From the NCBI RefSeq assembly GCF_001580045.1, contig NZ_LSZP01000062.1, positions 38,623-102,622 of the forward strand: DNA of 64,000 nt, written 5' to 3'. The notes below the pieces were generated by a model. It was not told the DNA's origin. It made no database searches and saw only the letters and a list, made by a program, of their open reading frames with translations. Shown piece after piece: positions 50,930-60,671 of the stretch (position 1 is its first letter; the number at the start of each line of letters is the position of its first letter). Both the position numbers and the translations under genes were made by a program. The stretch comes from Cephaloticoccus capnophilus (GTDB lineage Bacteria > Verrucomicrobiota > Verrucomicrobiia > Opitutales > Opitutaceae).

Positions 50930-51579
50930 TTGATACCGAGCGAAGGTTTGTGGGCAGCGGGCACGTCGGCCGGGCTGGCGTGTTGGGCGAGTTGCAGGGC
51001 GCGCACGTAGGCGATGACCGCCCAGCTCTCCTCTATCGTGAGCTTATCGGCGTAGGAGAGCATGTTGCCCTTACCGTGGAGAATCGTGTTGAGGATCTCG
51101 CCTTCGGCGATCTCACGCAGCCGCTCGTCGTGATAGGTGGGCGTCGCGCCCATGCCGTAGGACTTGGTAATGCCGTTGCCGTCACCGAGCGCACCGTGGC
51201 ACGGCGCGCAGTAAATCGAGTAACGCTCACGGCCTTGCTCCAAAAACTGGCGGTTGACCTCGATCGACTCGGGGAAGCCGCGCGCAAAGCTGCCGTCCGC
51301 GAGCTTGCCGCTAAGCAAGTGCGAGTCGCTTTGCAGCGGGCGACCGAGCGGGCCGTAGTTGGCGGCGACGACTCCCGCAGGGAGCGGACGGTCCGCGCGA
51401 CCATCGGCAAAGAGCTTGCTGCTCGCCTGCGGCTTATACTTCGACTGCCGCTTCATCCCGGGAAACGCCCACTCGGGGAAGACGTCCATCGGCGGCGCAG
51501 TAAAGACCGTCCCCCGCAATCCGAGGACGGAGACGAGGAGGACGACGGCGAGCGCGGTGACTAGGTAAACGTTGCGCAT
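50926..51579 (-). CDS. actE: Alternative Complex III, cytochrome c subunit ActE
   Basis: A 217-residue exported or membrane-anchored monoheme cytochrome c. One N-terminal helix (VTALAVVLLVSVLGLRG), then the heme site YCAPCHGALGDGNG at about residue 130, with a Met axial ligand in GKGNMLSYADKLT. Expected in ACIII to pass electrons to the outside carrier. Lies between actD and actF with a 4-nt overlap with actF. Confidence 0.9.
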   Translation of the reverse strand: MRNVYLVTALAVVLLVSVLGLRGTVFTAPPMDVFPEWAFPGMKRQSKYKPQASSKLFADGRADRPLPAGVVAANYGPLGRPLQSDSHLLSGKLADGSFARGFPESIEVNRQFLEQGRERYSIYCAPCHGALGDGNGITKSYGMGATPTYHDERLREIAEGEILNTILHGKGNMLSYADKLTIEESWAVIAYVRALQLAQHASPADVPAAHKPSLGIK

Positions 51580-51591
51580 GGTAGGTCGCGG

Positions 51592-52125
51592 TTAAGCCTC
51601 CAACTCCTTGATCCCCGTGCCGCCGATGTTCTCGAGTAAGGCGCGGGTGTGAATAGCATCGAAGCGCGGGTCGCCCGCTTCGATAACGATGAGAAATTTG
51701 TCGTCGAGCCCGCGCAGAATCACGTCGTCCTTGAGGACAGGGTGATAGTGGCGCGGCAGCCCGTTTAAGACGAACATCCCGATGATCGTCGCAAACGCGG
51801 TGAACAAAATCGTGAGTTCGTAACTGACCGGAAACGCAAACATCGGGCTAAAGAGCGGCTTGCCGCCGACAATCAGCGGGTAGTTTACCGCGCCGCTCCA
51901 ATAGATGAGCGACATGCCGGTGGTGAAGCCGAGTAGGCCACCGCAAAGCGAGATGCGTGGCACGCGCGAGCGGCCAAGGCCCATCGCGCCGTCGAGCCCG
52001 TGCACGGGGCAAGGCGTGATGCAGTCCCAGTTTTTGTAACCGGCATCGCGCACCTGCTCCGCTGCATGGTAGAGCCCCGCAGCAGTGTCGAAGGTCGCAA
52101 TCAAGCCGTATGGTTGTTCAGACAT
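51592..52125 (-). CDS. actD: Alternative Complex III, subunit ActD (DUF3341)
   Basis: A 177-residue membrane protein of the DUF3341 family: an N-terminal domain starting YGLIATFDTAAGLYHAAEQV, then two helices (LCGGLLGFTTGMSLIYWSGA; YELTILFTAFATIIGMFVL), and the motif PRYHHP-like LPRHYHPVLKDDVILRG. It is a structural subunit next to the quinol-oxidising membrane subunits. It follows actC after 62 bp. Confidence 0.9.
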   Translation of the reverse strand: MSEQPYGLIATFDTAAGLYHAAEQVRDAGYKNWDCITPCPVHGLDGAMGLGRSRVPRISLCGGLLGFTTGMSLIYWSGAVNYPLIVGGKPLFSPMFAFPVSYELTILFTAFATIIGMFVLNGLPRHYHPVLKDDVILRGLDDKFLIVIEAGDPRFDAIHTRALLENIGGTGIKELEA

Positions 52126-52187
52126 GTCGGACGTGTGAAAAGGTAGCGCGTTAGATTGTGTGCGTGTGAAGAGTCGGTGCTGCGCAA

Positions 52188-53651
52188 TTAGTGTTTCGCG
52201 TGTGCAGCGTGGCCGTGGTCGTCGTGGCCTGCGTGCGGATCGGCCTGCGGCATGACCATCTTAATTTCCGCCATCGGCATGACCGGGAGGAAGCGCATGA
52301 AGAGCAGGAAGAGCACGCCGAAGACGCCAAAGGTGCCAAAGAAGGTGAAGATCTCGACAATCGAGGGGCTGTAGTAGCCCCACGACGACGGCAGGAAGTC
52401 GCGCGCCAGAGAAGTCACGATGATGACGAAGCGCTCGAACCACATGCCCACGTTAACGAAGAGCGAGAGCACCCACACGAAGGTCGTGTTGTTACGCACC
52501 GCCTTAAACCAGAAGAACTGCGGCGTGATGACGTTACACCCGATCATCCACCAGTAGGCCCACGCGTAGTGACCGAAGGCACGGTTGATGAAGGCAAAGC
52601 CCTCGTTGGGGTTCGCCCCATACCAGGCGATGAAGAACTCCATCCCGTAGGCGTAGCCGACGATGGTGCCCGTCGCCAAAACGATCTTACACATGCAGTC
52701 GATGTGATACTGCGTGATGAGATCTTGCATGCCGTAGACGGCACGCACCGGCAGCATCAGCGTTAAGACCATCCCGAAGCCCGAGAAAATGGCGCCCGCA
52801 ACGAAGTAAGGCGGGAAAATCGTCGTGTGCCAGCCGGGTAAGAGCGACACCGCAAAGTCGAACGACACGATGGTGTGCACCGAGAGCACGAGCGGCGTGG
52901 AGATACCGGCCAGGATCAAGTAGGCCATCTCGTAGTTGCTCCAGTGGCGGTTCGAGCCGCGCCAGCCCATTGCGAAGAAACCGTAAAGCGAGGCGCGCAG
53001 CTTGTTACCGGCGGCGAAAAAACGGTCGCGCAAAATCGCGAGGTCAGGGATGAGCCCGACATACCAGAAGAGCACCGAAACCGTGCCATAGGTCGAGACG
53101 GCGAACACGTCCCACTCCAGCGGCGAGCGGTAGTTTTGCCAGATGTCGTTGTAGTTGGGCAGCGGGAACAGGAACCACGCAAACCACACCCGACCGACGT
53201 GAAAGACCGGAAAAATCGCCGCGCAGACGACCGCGAAAATCGTCATCGCCTCCGCCGCACGGTTAATGGACGTGCGCCACTTTTGGCGCAGCAGACACAA
53301 AATGGCCGAAATCAGCGTGCCCGCGTGGCCGATACCAATCCAGAAAACGAAGTTAACGATATCCCAGGCCCAGTTGACGGGGTTGGCGTGTCCCCAAACA
53401 CCGACGCCGGTCGCGACGAGGTAAGTAATACCGGCGACCGTGAAGGATGCGACACAGCAGGAGACGATGAACAGCAGCCACCACCAGCGCGGCGTTTTGC
53501 CTTCGATAATTCCGCAAATCTTATCCGTCACCCAGCCCATGCTGCGCTCGCTCTCGACGAGTGTGGCGCGGGGCAAGTGCGCAGGCGCGACCTCATCGAG
53601 AATCGCGTTGCGCGGCGCGGTGGCGGCGGCCTGTGCGTGTGCGGCGGCCAT
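52188..53651 (-). CDS. actC: Alternative Complex III, membrane subunit ActC (NrfD-like)
   Basis: A 487-residue polytopic subunit, about ten helices, related to NrfD/PsrC and expected to bind menaquinol. Characteristic sequence [20 protein letters not shown] near residue 90, then [20 protein letters not shown] and [15 protein letters not shown]. The C-terminus is His-rich ([15 protein letters not shown]). Its ATG overlaps the actB stop by one base (TAATG). Confidence 0.93.
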   Translation of the reverse strand: MAAAHAQAAATAPRNAILDEVAPAHLPRATLVESERSMGWVTDKICGIIEGKTPRWWWLLFIVSCCVASFTVAGITYLVATGVGVWGHANPVNWAWDIVNFVFWIGIGHAGTLISAILCLLRQKWRTSINRAAEAMTIFAVVCAAIFPVFHVGRVWFAWFLFPLPNYNDIWQNYRSPLEWDVFAVSTYGTVSVLFWYVGLIPDLAILRDRFFAAGNKLRASLYGFFAMGWRGSNRHWSNYEMAYLILAGISTPLVLSVHTIVSFDFAVSLLPGWHTTIFPPYFVAGAIFSGFGMVLTLMLPVRAVYGMQDLITQYHIDCMCKIVLATGTIVGYAYGMEFFIAWYGANPNEGFAFINRAFGHYAWAYWWMIGCNVITPQFFWFKAVRNNTTFVWVLSLFVNVGMWFERFVIIVTSLARDFLPSSWGYYSPSIVEIFTFFGTFGVFGVLFLLFMRFLPVMPMAEIKMVMPQADPHAGHDDHGHAAHAKH

Positions 53652-56600
53652 TAGGCGAGCCCTCCCATTAGCGAAGTGCGCAGGGCGGCGGACGCCGCCG
53701 AGCCTTCGCTGGTTTGCGTCGTCCCCAGCGTCGTGTGCGCGTGTGCGCCGTGGTCGTCGTGTCCGTGACCGTGGGCGCCCTCAGGATGCGGCGGGTGGTT
53801 TTTCTTTTCGTATTCGGTGCGGCTAAAGGGCATCGCAGCGTAGTCGGGCATCGCAGGGTTCGGATTGCGAAGCTTGCCGAGGTAAGTGGTGCGGGGACGG
53901 ATGTTGAGGTAGCCGAGCAGCGCGTAGTCTTGCTCGCGGGCCTTGGCCTTCGAGACCGCGCTATTCGGGTCTTTGAGGTTGCCAAAGGCGACGCCATCGA
54001 CCGGGCAAACCTCTTGGCAAGCGACCTTGATTTCACCGTCGGGGATCTCGACTGCGCCAGACGCACCGGCCTTCACCTTTTGGCGAATCTTGGCCTGCTG
54101 GATGCGTTGCACACAGTAGGTGCACTTTTCCATGACGCCGCGCATGCGCACGCTCACGTCGGGGTTTTGCACCATCTTGACCAGCTCGGGCATGCCGGAC
54201 TTGCCGAGCGGCCCGAGGTAAACTTCGTCGATTGCGCGGTCGTTCCAGTCGAAGAAGTTGAAGCGGCGCACTTTATACGGGCAGTTGTTGGCGCAGTAGC
54301 GCGTGCCGATGCAGCGGTTGTAGGCCATCGTGTTGAGGCCTTCTTCGTCGTGCACGGTGGCGTTTACGGGGCAGACGATTTCGCAAGGGGCCATCTCGCA
54401 CTGCATGCACGAGATCGGTTGGAGCGAGACTTGCGGGTCTTCGGGAATCTCTTTGTTGCCGGGCCCACCAAAGGCAGCGGCCTCAATGTTGCCGTCCGAG
54501 TAATAGCGATCGAGCCGCACCCAGTGCATCTCACGTCCGCGTAAGACTTGGTCTTTGCCGACGATGGGGATGTTATTCTCGGCCTGACAGGCGATGATGC
54601 AGGCGTTGCAGCCGATGCAGGTGTTCAGGTCGATCGACATGCCCCACTGGTGCGTGCCGGTGAAGTCAGGATGCTCGTAAAGCGACTGGCCGCGCGGCGT
54701 ATTGACCGCAAACAAGGCCTGGCGGGCGGCGCGCTCTTCAGGCGGGAGCGCAGCGAGCTCTGCGGCACTGTTGCCCTCGCCGAGATTGGCGGGAGCGTGC
54801 GACTCGATGCCAAACTTGTTTACGAAGCCGAGGTCAGTCGTGCCATCTTCCTTAAAATTCTCCTCGCGGACGATTTCGCGGCCTTCCATCGACCAGTGCT
54901 CCTGCGTGTTGGCGAGCGCGTAAACATCCTTGGTCACGCGCAGCGTCGCGCCGGTTGCGAAGCCGAGCCCGCTCGTCGTGCGCAGCGGATAGAAGTCGTG
55001 GCCAACGCCCTTCCCCACCCGACCGGAAACGCGGCGGCCATAGCCGAGCGGCAGGACGATCGTATAGTTGGAAAGGCCGGGCTGGATGTGGAGCGGGCCG
55101 CGCACGGTCACGCCGTTGAGCGTCACCTCGCCGATGAAGGCCTGCTCTTTGCCTTGCTTGAAATTGGCGACTTCCTTGCGGGCGACTTGCAGGAGCGAGC
55201 CTTGCGGGTCGATGCCGAGGTGCTTGCCTAGGCGCGGGCTAACGAGAATCGCGTTGTCCCAGGCCAATTTGGTAATCGGGTCGGGGCATTCTTGGAGCCA
55301 GCCGTTGTTCGCGTAGCGTCCGTCATCGACCTTGGCGTCGAAGGTGAAGCGCACTTCGAGGTTGTCGGGCGAAAGCTCCGGCGGAGCGGACACCAGCGCA
55401 AAAAACGGCGCGAGTCCGGCAGCGTTGAAGCGCACTTCAGTCTTCCGATAAGCCGAGTCGGCCAAGAAACCGTCGTGCAGAAATTGTTTAAATAGCTGCT
55501 GCGCGGTCGCTTCGTTTCGCGTGCCAGCGAGTTCGCTGATCGTTTTATAAACGAGCGTATAGGGGTCGCTCTCCGGCTCGCCGAGGATGCGTGCGATCAG
55601 TTCGATCTCCGTTAGCCCATTAAAGAGCGGGAGAATCATCGGTTGCACCGGAACGATGGTGCCGTCGCTCGTGCGCGCGTCGCCCCAGGACTCTAGGTAG
55701 TGCGCCGCGTGAATGTGCGTGCGGGCAAGCTGCGAGGTCTCGTCCACATAGTAGCCATAACGGATAACGTTGGGCACGCGGCCCAGTTTTTCCGCAAAGC
55801 CCAAGTCCGCAGGCGCATCGTAAGCCGGGTTGCCGCCGAGGATGAGCAGCGTTTCGACCGAGCCTGCGTCGATTGCCTTGGTGAGCGCAGTGATGCTCGC
55901 GGCAACCGGCTCATCCTCGGGTAGCTCGACGAAATCAAGCGTCTTGCCGATATTTCCGAGCGCGTAGTTGAGCGCGTAAACGATAGCGTGGACAGGCGGC
56001 GGCAGGTGCGCCCCGGCGACGACGAGGCACTCGCCTTTGTGCGCGAGCAGGTCGGCGGCGCAGGCATCGAGCCACGCTTCACGGTCTTTAAAGTCGAGCC
56101 CTTGGGCGAGCGGCGCGAAGTCGCTCGTGCCCGTGACCTTGCCCGCGAGCGCAGCGGCAAAGGCGAGCATGTGGCTGCTCGCCAAGCGCAGCCGGTGATC
56201 GGCCATCGCGCCGACGAGGGAGAAGGCACTCTCCACCGAGTAGAGCCGGTTCATCGGGTCGTCTCTTTTGACGACTTTGCGGCCCTTACTGAATTCGCGG
56301 GTGTAGTAGAGCGAGTGCGCCTCGGAGTGGAAAAAGTCCGCGTCAATCGAGAGGATGCGGCGCGCTTTTCCGAACTGGTAAATCGGCTTCACGTCGCGGC
56401 CAAAGGCAGCGCGCGCGGCACTCACCGGCACTTCGTCCTGCACCGGCTCGTACTCCGCCCAAATCGCTTTGGGGAATTTCTTGCGCAGCCTTTTAACGAG
56501 AGCCGCGCGGGTCGGCGAACTGGAGTGCCCGGCGAGGATAGCGAGCCCTGCGCCGTCGCTGCCCGTAGCATCCACGTAGATGCCCGCCAACAGGTCGTTA

Positions 56601-57109
56601 ATCGCCGCTTGCGACACTGCCGCGCCATCGACGGTCGAAGTCGTCGAGCGGTCGGGGTCGTAAAGGTCTAACACGCTGGCTTGGACGAAGGCATTGTTGC
56701 CGCCTTTGTAAGCCGCATAGCCCGGGTTGCCCTCGATTTTTGTCGGGCGGCCTTGGTGCGTCTCGGCGAGGATAGGCACCGCGCCTTTGCGCACGGGCAT
56801 CGCCGACGCGAAGTAAAGCGGCAGGCCGGGAATGACGCCCTCAACGGATTTTCCGTAAGGGAGGATGTGCGCCTCTGGGCGGCGGCAGCCCGCGAGTCCC
56901 ACGCCCCCGAGGGCGAAGGACGCGGCCATGATCTTCATGAAACCGCGGCGGTCTACCCCTTCGAGGCTGGACGCGCCTTCGGGAAATTCGCGCTCAAGCT
57001 GCGCTTTAAAGCCGGGCGTAGAGGCAAGCTCGTCGAGGCTGCGCCAGTAACGCGGGCCATTGGCGAGCTCCTGCTCAGAGGGGGCGGGATGTTGAACTAT
57101 GCGCTTCAT
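53651..57109 (-). CDS. actB: Alternative Complex III, large iron-sulfur subunit ActB (B1-B2 fusion)
   Basis: A 1152-residue periplasmic subunit. A twin-arginine signal ([20 protein letters not shown], then LAGCRRP) precedes a molybdopterin-oxidoreductase-like domain that in ACIII carries no molybdenum. The C-terminal third is an iron-sulfur domain with cysteine clusters [35 protein letters not shown] and [10 protein letters not shown], plus CQEVC. A His/Gly-rich tail ([13 protein letters not shown]) ends it. Its start overlaps actA (ATGA). The signal may also be a lipoprotein signal, since a Cys follows LAG. Confidence 0.94.
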   Translation of the reverse strand: MKRIVQHPAPSEQELANGPRYWRSLDELASTPGFKAQLEREFPEGASSLEGVDRRGFMKIMAASFALGGVGLAGCRRPEAHILPYGKSVEGVIPGLPLYFASAMPVRKGAVPILAETHQGRPTKIEGNPGYAAYKGGNNAFVQASVLDLYDPDRSTTSTVDGAAVSQAAINDLLAGIYVDATGSDGAGLAILAGHSSSPTRAALVKRLRKKFPKAIWAEYEPVQDEVPVSAARAAFGRDVKPIYQFGKARRILSIDADFFHSEAHSLYYTREFSKGRKVVKRDDPMNRLYSVESAFSLVGAMADHRLRLASSHMLAFAAALAGKVTGTSDFAPLAQGLDFKDREAWLDACAADLLAHKGECLVVAGAHLPPPVHAIVYALNYALGNIGKTLDFVELPEDEPVAASITALTKAIDAGSVETLLILGGNPAYDAPADLGFAEKLGRVPNVIRYGYYVDETSQLARTHIHAAHYLESWGDARTSDGTIVPVQPMILPLFNGLTEIELIARILGEPESDPYTLVYKTISELAGTRNEATAQQLFKQFLHDGFLADSAYRKTEVRFNAAGLAPFFALVSAPPELSPDNLEVRFTFDAKVDDGRYANNGWLQECPDPITKLAWDNAILVSPRLGKHLGIDPQGSLLQVARKEVANFKQGKEQAFIGEVTLNGVTVRGPLHIQPGLSNYTIVLPLGYGRRVSGRVGKGVGHDFYPLRTTSGLGFATGATLRVTKDVYALANTQEHWSMEGREIVREENFKEDGTTDLGFVNKFGIESHAPANLGEGNSAAELAALPPEERAARQALFAVNTPRGQSLYEHPDFTGTHQWGMSIDLNTCIGCNACIIACQAENNIPIVGKDQVLRGREMHWVRLDRYYSDGNIEAAAFGGPGNKEIPEDPQVSLQPISCMQCEMAPCEIVCPVNATVHDEEGLNTMAYNRCIGTRYCANNCPYKVRRFNFFDWNDRAIDEVYLGPLGKSGMPELVKMVQNPDVSVRMRGVMEKCTYCVQRIQQAKIRQKVKAGASGAVEIPDGEIKVACQEVCPVDGVAFGNLKDPNSAVSKAKAREQDYALLGYLNIRPRTTYLGKLRNPNPAMPDYAAMPFSRTEYEKKNHPPHPEGAHGHGHDDHGAHAHTTLGTTQTSEGSAASAALRTSLMGGLA

Positions 57110-57762
57110 CGATGGCAGCCAGAGCAGCTTTGCGGGGGCTTGACGTTCCAGTCGTGGACAAACTTTGCACCGTCACGCAGTTGACCGGCCTTGCCTTCGG
57201 GATGCTCCCACGCGAGGTCAGTGACCTTGTCGAGCGGACGCACGGCGGCTTCGGGGTTGCGGTGACAGTCGAGGCAGAAGCTCATGCTCAGCGACTTGGC
57301 GTGGGTGACCGTGTCCATCTGGTCGACGCGACCGTGGCACTCCACACAGCTCACCCCGCGAGTAATGTGTGCGGAGTGGTTAAAGTAAACGTAGTCGGGC
57401 ACTTGGTGCACCTTTACCCAGGGCACCGGATCGCCGGTCTCGTAGCTCTCGCGGACCACCGCGAGCAGCGGGCTATCCAGCTTGACCTGGTTATGACAGT
57501 TCATGCAGGTCTGCGCAGTCGGAATAGTCGAGGCCGGGCCTTTATCGACGCCGACATGGCAATAGCGGCAATCAAGGCCGAGCTGGCCCGCGTGAAGCGC
57601 ATGGCTAAAGGGGACAGGCTGCGTGGGTGCGTAGCCGATCCGCGTATAGCTCGGCGTCATGTAGTAACTCACGCCCGCCGTGGCGATGCCACCGAGCACG
57701 AACAGATAAATGACGATCTGTAACGGGAGCTTGTTGGCCGATTTAGGAAAAAGCTTGGACAT
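57106..57762 (-). CDS. actA: Alternative Complex III, pentaheme cytochrome subunit ActA
   Basis: A 218-residue exported multiheme cytochrome c with a membrane helix (LQIVIYLFVLGGIATAGVSY) and five CxxCH sites: CRYCH, CMNCH, CVECH, CLDCH and CSGCH, the last only a few residues from the end. This matches the pentaheme ActA of ACIII. First recognised gene of the complex; its stop overlaps actB. A small exported protein gene lies just upstream. Confidence 0.94.
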   Translation of the reverse strand: MSKLFPKSANKLPLQIVIYLFVLGGIATAGVSYYMTPSYTRIGYAPTQPVPFSHALHAGQLGLDCRYCHVGVDKGPASTIPTAQTCMNCHNQVKLDSPLLAVVRESYETGDPVPWVKVHQVPDYVYFNHSAHITRGVSCVECHGRVDQMDTVTHAKSLSMSFCLDCHRNPEAAVRPLDKVTDLAWEHPEGKAGQLRDGAKFVHDWNVKPPQSCSGCHR

Positions 57763-57801
57763 GGGCGTGGGTTCGAGCGCGCGTGCTTGGGTAGGAGGAG
57801 C

Positions 57802-58080
57802 TTAGTTCCTAAAAGAAGATGCGGTGGCAGCGGGGGATGATGAGGCCGCAGTCGAAATATCGCCGTGGGCCACCGCACGCGGCTCCACGCGCACTTGCGG
57901 CAGGGCTTGGTTGCGAGCAGTGGCGCTGCGCTGGACGCCGCCAGACCGCAACGAGGACACACGCGCTTGGGCAGCAGCAGGAGACGCGGAAAACGCGCGC
58001 AGTTTGGGCGCAATCCCAACTAGGGCGAGCAGCCCTAGGCCCTTAGCAACAAAGTGTTTTCGCGATAAGTCGTGGCTCAC
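57802..58080 (-). CDS. small exported protein upstream of actA
   Basis: A 92-residue protein starting MSHDLSRKHFVAKGLGLLAL followed by VGIAPKLRA, an S-R-K-x-F type Tat-like or Sec signal, then a low-complexity Ala/Ser/Gln/Arg tail without motifs. It lies 39 bp upstream of actA, same strand, and is likely to be the first gene of the respiratory operon. It may be a maturation or assembly factor; no family recognised. Confidence 0.5.
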   Translation of the reverse strand: MSHDLSRKHFVAKGLGLLALVGIAPKLRAFSASPAAAQARVSSLRSGGVQRSATARNQALPQVRVEPRAVAHGDISTAASSSPAATASSFRN

Positions 58081-58255
58081 AGGTCGTGTGGTTCAAACAA
58101 AGGAAGCCGCGAGGCAACCCACCGATTTTTCAAAGTAAACCCAAAATTCTACTACGTATACCAAGCCGTGCTAATCATTAGCATTAGCTAATAGTTCGCA
58201 TAGGGCTGCTAATCGGCGGCCCGTGCCCGCTCGCCTAGCGCTGGATGATCCTTTT
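58081..58255 (-). promoter_or_regulatory. AT-rich inverted repeats upstream of the respiratory operon
   Basis: The only AT-rich patch near the operon's start. It includes gctaatcattagc (58170-58182, exact GCTAAT/ATTAGC inverted repeat) followed by attagctaat (58183-58192, an exact palindrome). The operon promoter and a regulator site are probably here; neither a clear -35/-10 pair nor a named regulator can be assigned. Confidence 0.45.
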
Positions 58256-58551
58256 CCACTACGCGTGGAGCGGCGGTCAGTGACCGCTTCCATTTAATTT
58301 GGGATTCCGCATCGCGCTATCGCGCGAAAGCGAAATCCCAAATTTGAAAGCACTCTCCCCTGTCGCGTTGCGACAGGGCGGGGAAAGTAGAGTGATAACC
58401 CGTTTGGGCGAGGAGGGAAAAATCACCAGTAAACTTCCGTCCCAAAGTTTGGGGGCCTTTTCAGATTTTGGTTTCGTTTCTGCGCAACGCGCAGAGGCGA
58501 AACCAAAATCTAAATGGGTGCAGCGACACGCTGCCGCCCCACGCGTAGTGG
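58256..58551 (-). repeat. modular hairpin repeat, copy C (reverse, different hairpins)
   Basis: The core is on the reverse strand relative to copies A and B (aacccgtttgggcgaggagg at about 58398). The hairpin beside gaaagca (58296-58345, arms aatttgggattccgc / gcgaaatcccaaatt with a GCGC-rich inner part) and the one beside the pyrimidine-rich end (58463-58511, arms agattttggtttcg / cgaaaccaaaatct) differ from A and B in sequence but are self-complementary. An arm segment like that of A, B and D, in reverse orientation, follows at 58580-58618. Lies between the respiratory operon and the lolD-type gene. Confidence 0.83.
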
Positions 58552-58623
58552 AGCTCTTTAAGCGCTGACACTGACGGGCCGCCAACGAGCGGCCCGCAAA
58601 ATAAAACAGCCTGCGGCGGTTTC

Positions 58624-59355
58624 CTAGACAAACAGGCCGTCGCGCATTGGGCGCACGGTGTCACACGCGTCGGCGATCTCGGGGTTGTGCGTCACGAGGA
58701 TCACTGCTTGGCCGTTGTCCTTTGCTAGGCGCGTAAGCAGGTCGAAAATCATTGCGGAGTTTTTTACGTCGAGGTTTCCGGTCGGCTCGTCGGCCAGGAT
58801 GATTGACGGCTGGTTGGCCAGTGCGCGGGCGATTGCCACGCGTTGCTGCTCGCCGCCGGAGAGCTGCGTGCCGAGTCGGTGCGCTTTTTGCCGCAGGCCC
58901 ACTTCGCCCAAAAGCTCGAGCGCACGCGCCTCCATCTCGGGCGCGGTGAGGCGGCCCAGCTTTCGCATGGGCATCATCACATTATCGAGCGCACTAAACT
59001 CGGGCATCAGAAAGTGAAACTGGAAGACGAAGCCGATGTGTTCGCAGCGGGCCGCGGTGCGTGCCGCATCACTGCTCTGCGACATGGCTTGGCCATTAAT
59101 GACGATGTCGCCCGCGTCTTGCCGGTCTAGGAGGCCGAGCAGGTAAAGCAGCGTGCTTTTCCCGCAGCCGCTGGGGCCGACGATTGCGTAAACTTGGCCA
59201 CGTCGCGCCTCGAAGGACACGCCTTTGAGGACGTGCACACGGCCTTCGCCTTGGCCCAAATAGCGGTGCAGCCCGCTACAATGTAGCGCGAGCTGGTCGT
59301 TGCGGGAAGTGCCCGCAATAGCGGAAACCGGAGAGGCGTGAGGCGGCAGCGTCAT
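58624..59355 (-). CDS. ABC transporter ATPase (LolD/MacB-type)
   Basis: A 243-residue ATPase: Walker A GPSGCGKSTLLYLLG, signature LSGGEQQRVAIARALA, Walker B IILADEPTGNLD. The family includes LolD and FtsE-type ATPases. With the permease upstream, adaptor and TolC-type gene on the same strand it probably forms a tripartite export system. A polar N-terminal lead of about 25 residues precedes the first strand. Confidence 0.9.
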   Translation of the reverse strand: MTLPPHASPVSAIAGTSRNDQLALHCSGLHRYLGQGEGRVHVLKGVSFEARRGQVYAIVGPSGCGKSTLLYLLGLLDRQDAGDIVINGQAMSQSSDAARTAARCEHIGFVFQFHFLMPEFSALDNVMMPMRKLGRLTAPEMEARALELLGEVGLRQKAHRLGTQLSGGEQQRVAIARALANQPSIILADEPTGNLDVKNSAMIFDLLTRLAKDNGQAVILVTHNPEIADACDTVRPMRDGLFV

Positions 59356-59364
59356 AAGTTTCGG

Positions 59365-60609
59365 TTATTGAGCGGTGCCGCGAATGACGTCGCCGGGTTC
59401 GAGTCGGGCGGCGCGGCGGGCGGGGATAAGGCTGGCGATCATGACCATCGTTATGGCGGTCGCGCTGGCGCTGACGTAGTGCCACTTGTTCCACGAGACG
59501 ACGAAGGTCTCGGTTTTAAAAATTCCGGAAATCGAGAGCGGGATTTTTGAGACGGCGTAGGTCACGCCCGCGCCAAAGCCCATCCCGAGCAGACAGCCGA
59601 TCGCGAGGACGATGCCTGCCTGCCAGAGGAAGATCTGGGAGATGTCTTCTCGGGTATAGCCCATCGAGCGCAGAATCGCGATTTCCTTGGTCTTCTCCAT
59701 AACGAGCATGGCCAGCGTGTTAAACATCGCGAGGCCGGCGATGAGCGTGAAGACCGAGACCGTGATGGCCGACGAGTAGCTGAGCGCAGCGAAGGCTTGG
59801 AGCCAGGAGCGTTCGCGCTCTTGCCACGATTTTGCACTGTGGCCGAGCACTTCGCGCATGTGGTCGGCCTCTGCGGGGGCGCGATCTTTGTCGGCGAGGT
59901 TGACTTGCAGGTAGGAGGCGCCGGTCGGGCGCGAGAGCAGCGAGCGAGCCTCGCTCAAATTGAGGTACAGGGTCACGCGGTCGATGTCGCTGACGCCGGT
60001 CTCGTAGAGCGCGGCGACGCGGTAGCGGCGGCTTTGCCCGCCGGTCTCCAGCACAAAGGAATCGCCGAGGTCGAGCTGGAGCCGTTGCGCCATTTCGAGG
60101 CCGAGAATCGCCCCGCTGGGGCTCGCGCGAAACTCGTTGAGCTCGCCGCGCACGATTTGGTTACCGAGCTCGGAGACGCGCATGTGGTCTTCGAGATTTA
60201 TCCCGTAAACCTTAACCACCGCGTCTTGGAATGAGCTCTTGATTGTAAGGTTTCCGGTGACGACTTCGGAGACGGCCAGCACGCTAGGGAACTGCGCGAG
60301 CGCTTCTATGAGGAGTTTGGGTTCGCGAATGCCTTGGATGTATTTGCGGCCTTCTTTTTGCTGAAGCTCGAAGCCGGAACCGCCCCCGCCCGCACTCATG
60401 CTGCGTATCGTGTCCTGTATCTGGTCTTCAATGACAATCGCGCCGCGCGTGCCGAGGATGGTGCGGATAAAAAACTCCTCAAAACCCTTGGTCGTCGCCT
60501 GCGTGACGACAAACAGGCCCACGCCGAGCACGATGCACGACAGGCTCATCAACATGGCACGCTTCTTCGCGGTCAGGAAGCGGTAGGCGATGCGCAGATT
60601 CGGCGACAT
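59365..60609 (-). CDS. ABC transporter permease (LolC/MacB-type FtsX fold)
   Basis: A 414-residue inner-membrane protein with one N-terminal helix (AMLMSLSCIVLGVGLFVVTQ), a large periplasmic domain and three C-terminal helices (ITVSVFTLIAGLAMFNTLAM; IFLWQAGIVLAIGCLLGMGF; ATAITMVMIASLIPARRAAR). The short motif MEKTKEIAILRSMGYT is typical of LolC/E and MacB-type permeases. It is 9 bp from the ATPase gene. Substrate could be lipoproteins or a small compound. Confidence 0.88.
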   Translation of the reverse strand: MSPNLRIAYRFLTAKKRAMLMSLSCIVLGVGLFVVTQATTKGFEEFFIRTILGTRGAIVIEDQIQDTIRSMSAGGGGSGFELQQKEGRKYIQGIREPKLLIEALAQFPSVLAVSEVVTGNLTIKSSFQDAVVKVYGINLEDHMRVSELGNQIVRGELNEFRASPSGAILGLEMAQRLQLDLGDSFVLETGGQSRRYRVAALYETGVSDIDRVTLYLNLSEARSLLSRPTGASYLQVNLADKDRAPAEADHMREVLGHSAKSWQERERSWLQAFAALSYSSAITVSVFTLIAGLAMFNTLAMLVMEKTKEIAILRSMGYTREDISQIFLWQAGIVLAIGCLLGMGFGAGVTYAVSKIPLSISGIFKTETFVVSWNKWHYVSASATAITMVMIASLIPARRAARLEPGDVIRGTAQ

Positions 60610-60671
60610 GGGGCGAAAAACGGCGGAGCGATGAGCGGCGGGAACGCGGTGTGGGTTATCGGAAATCGAGA

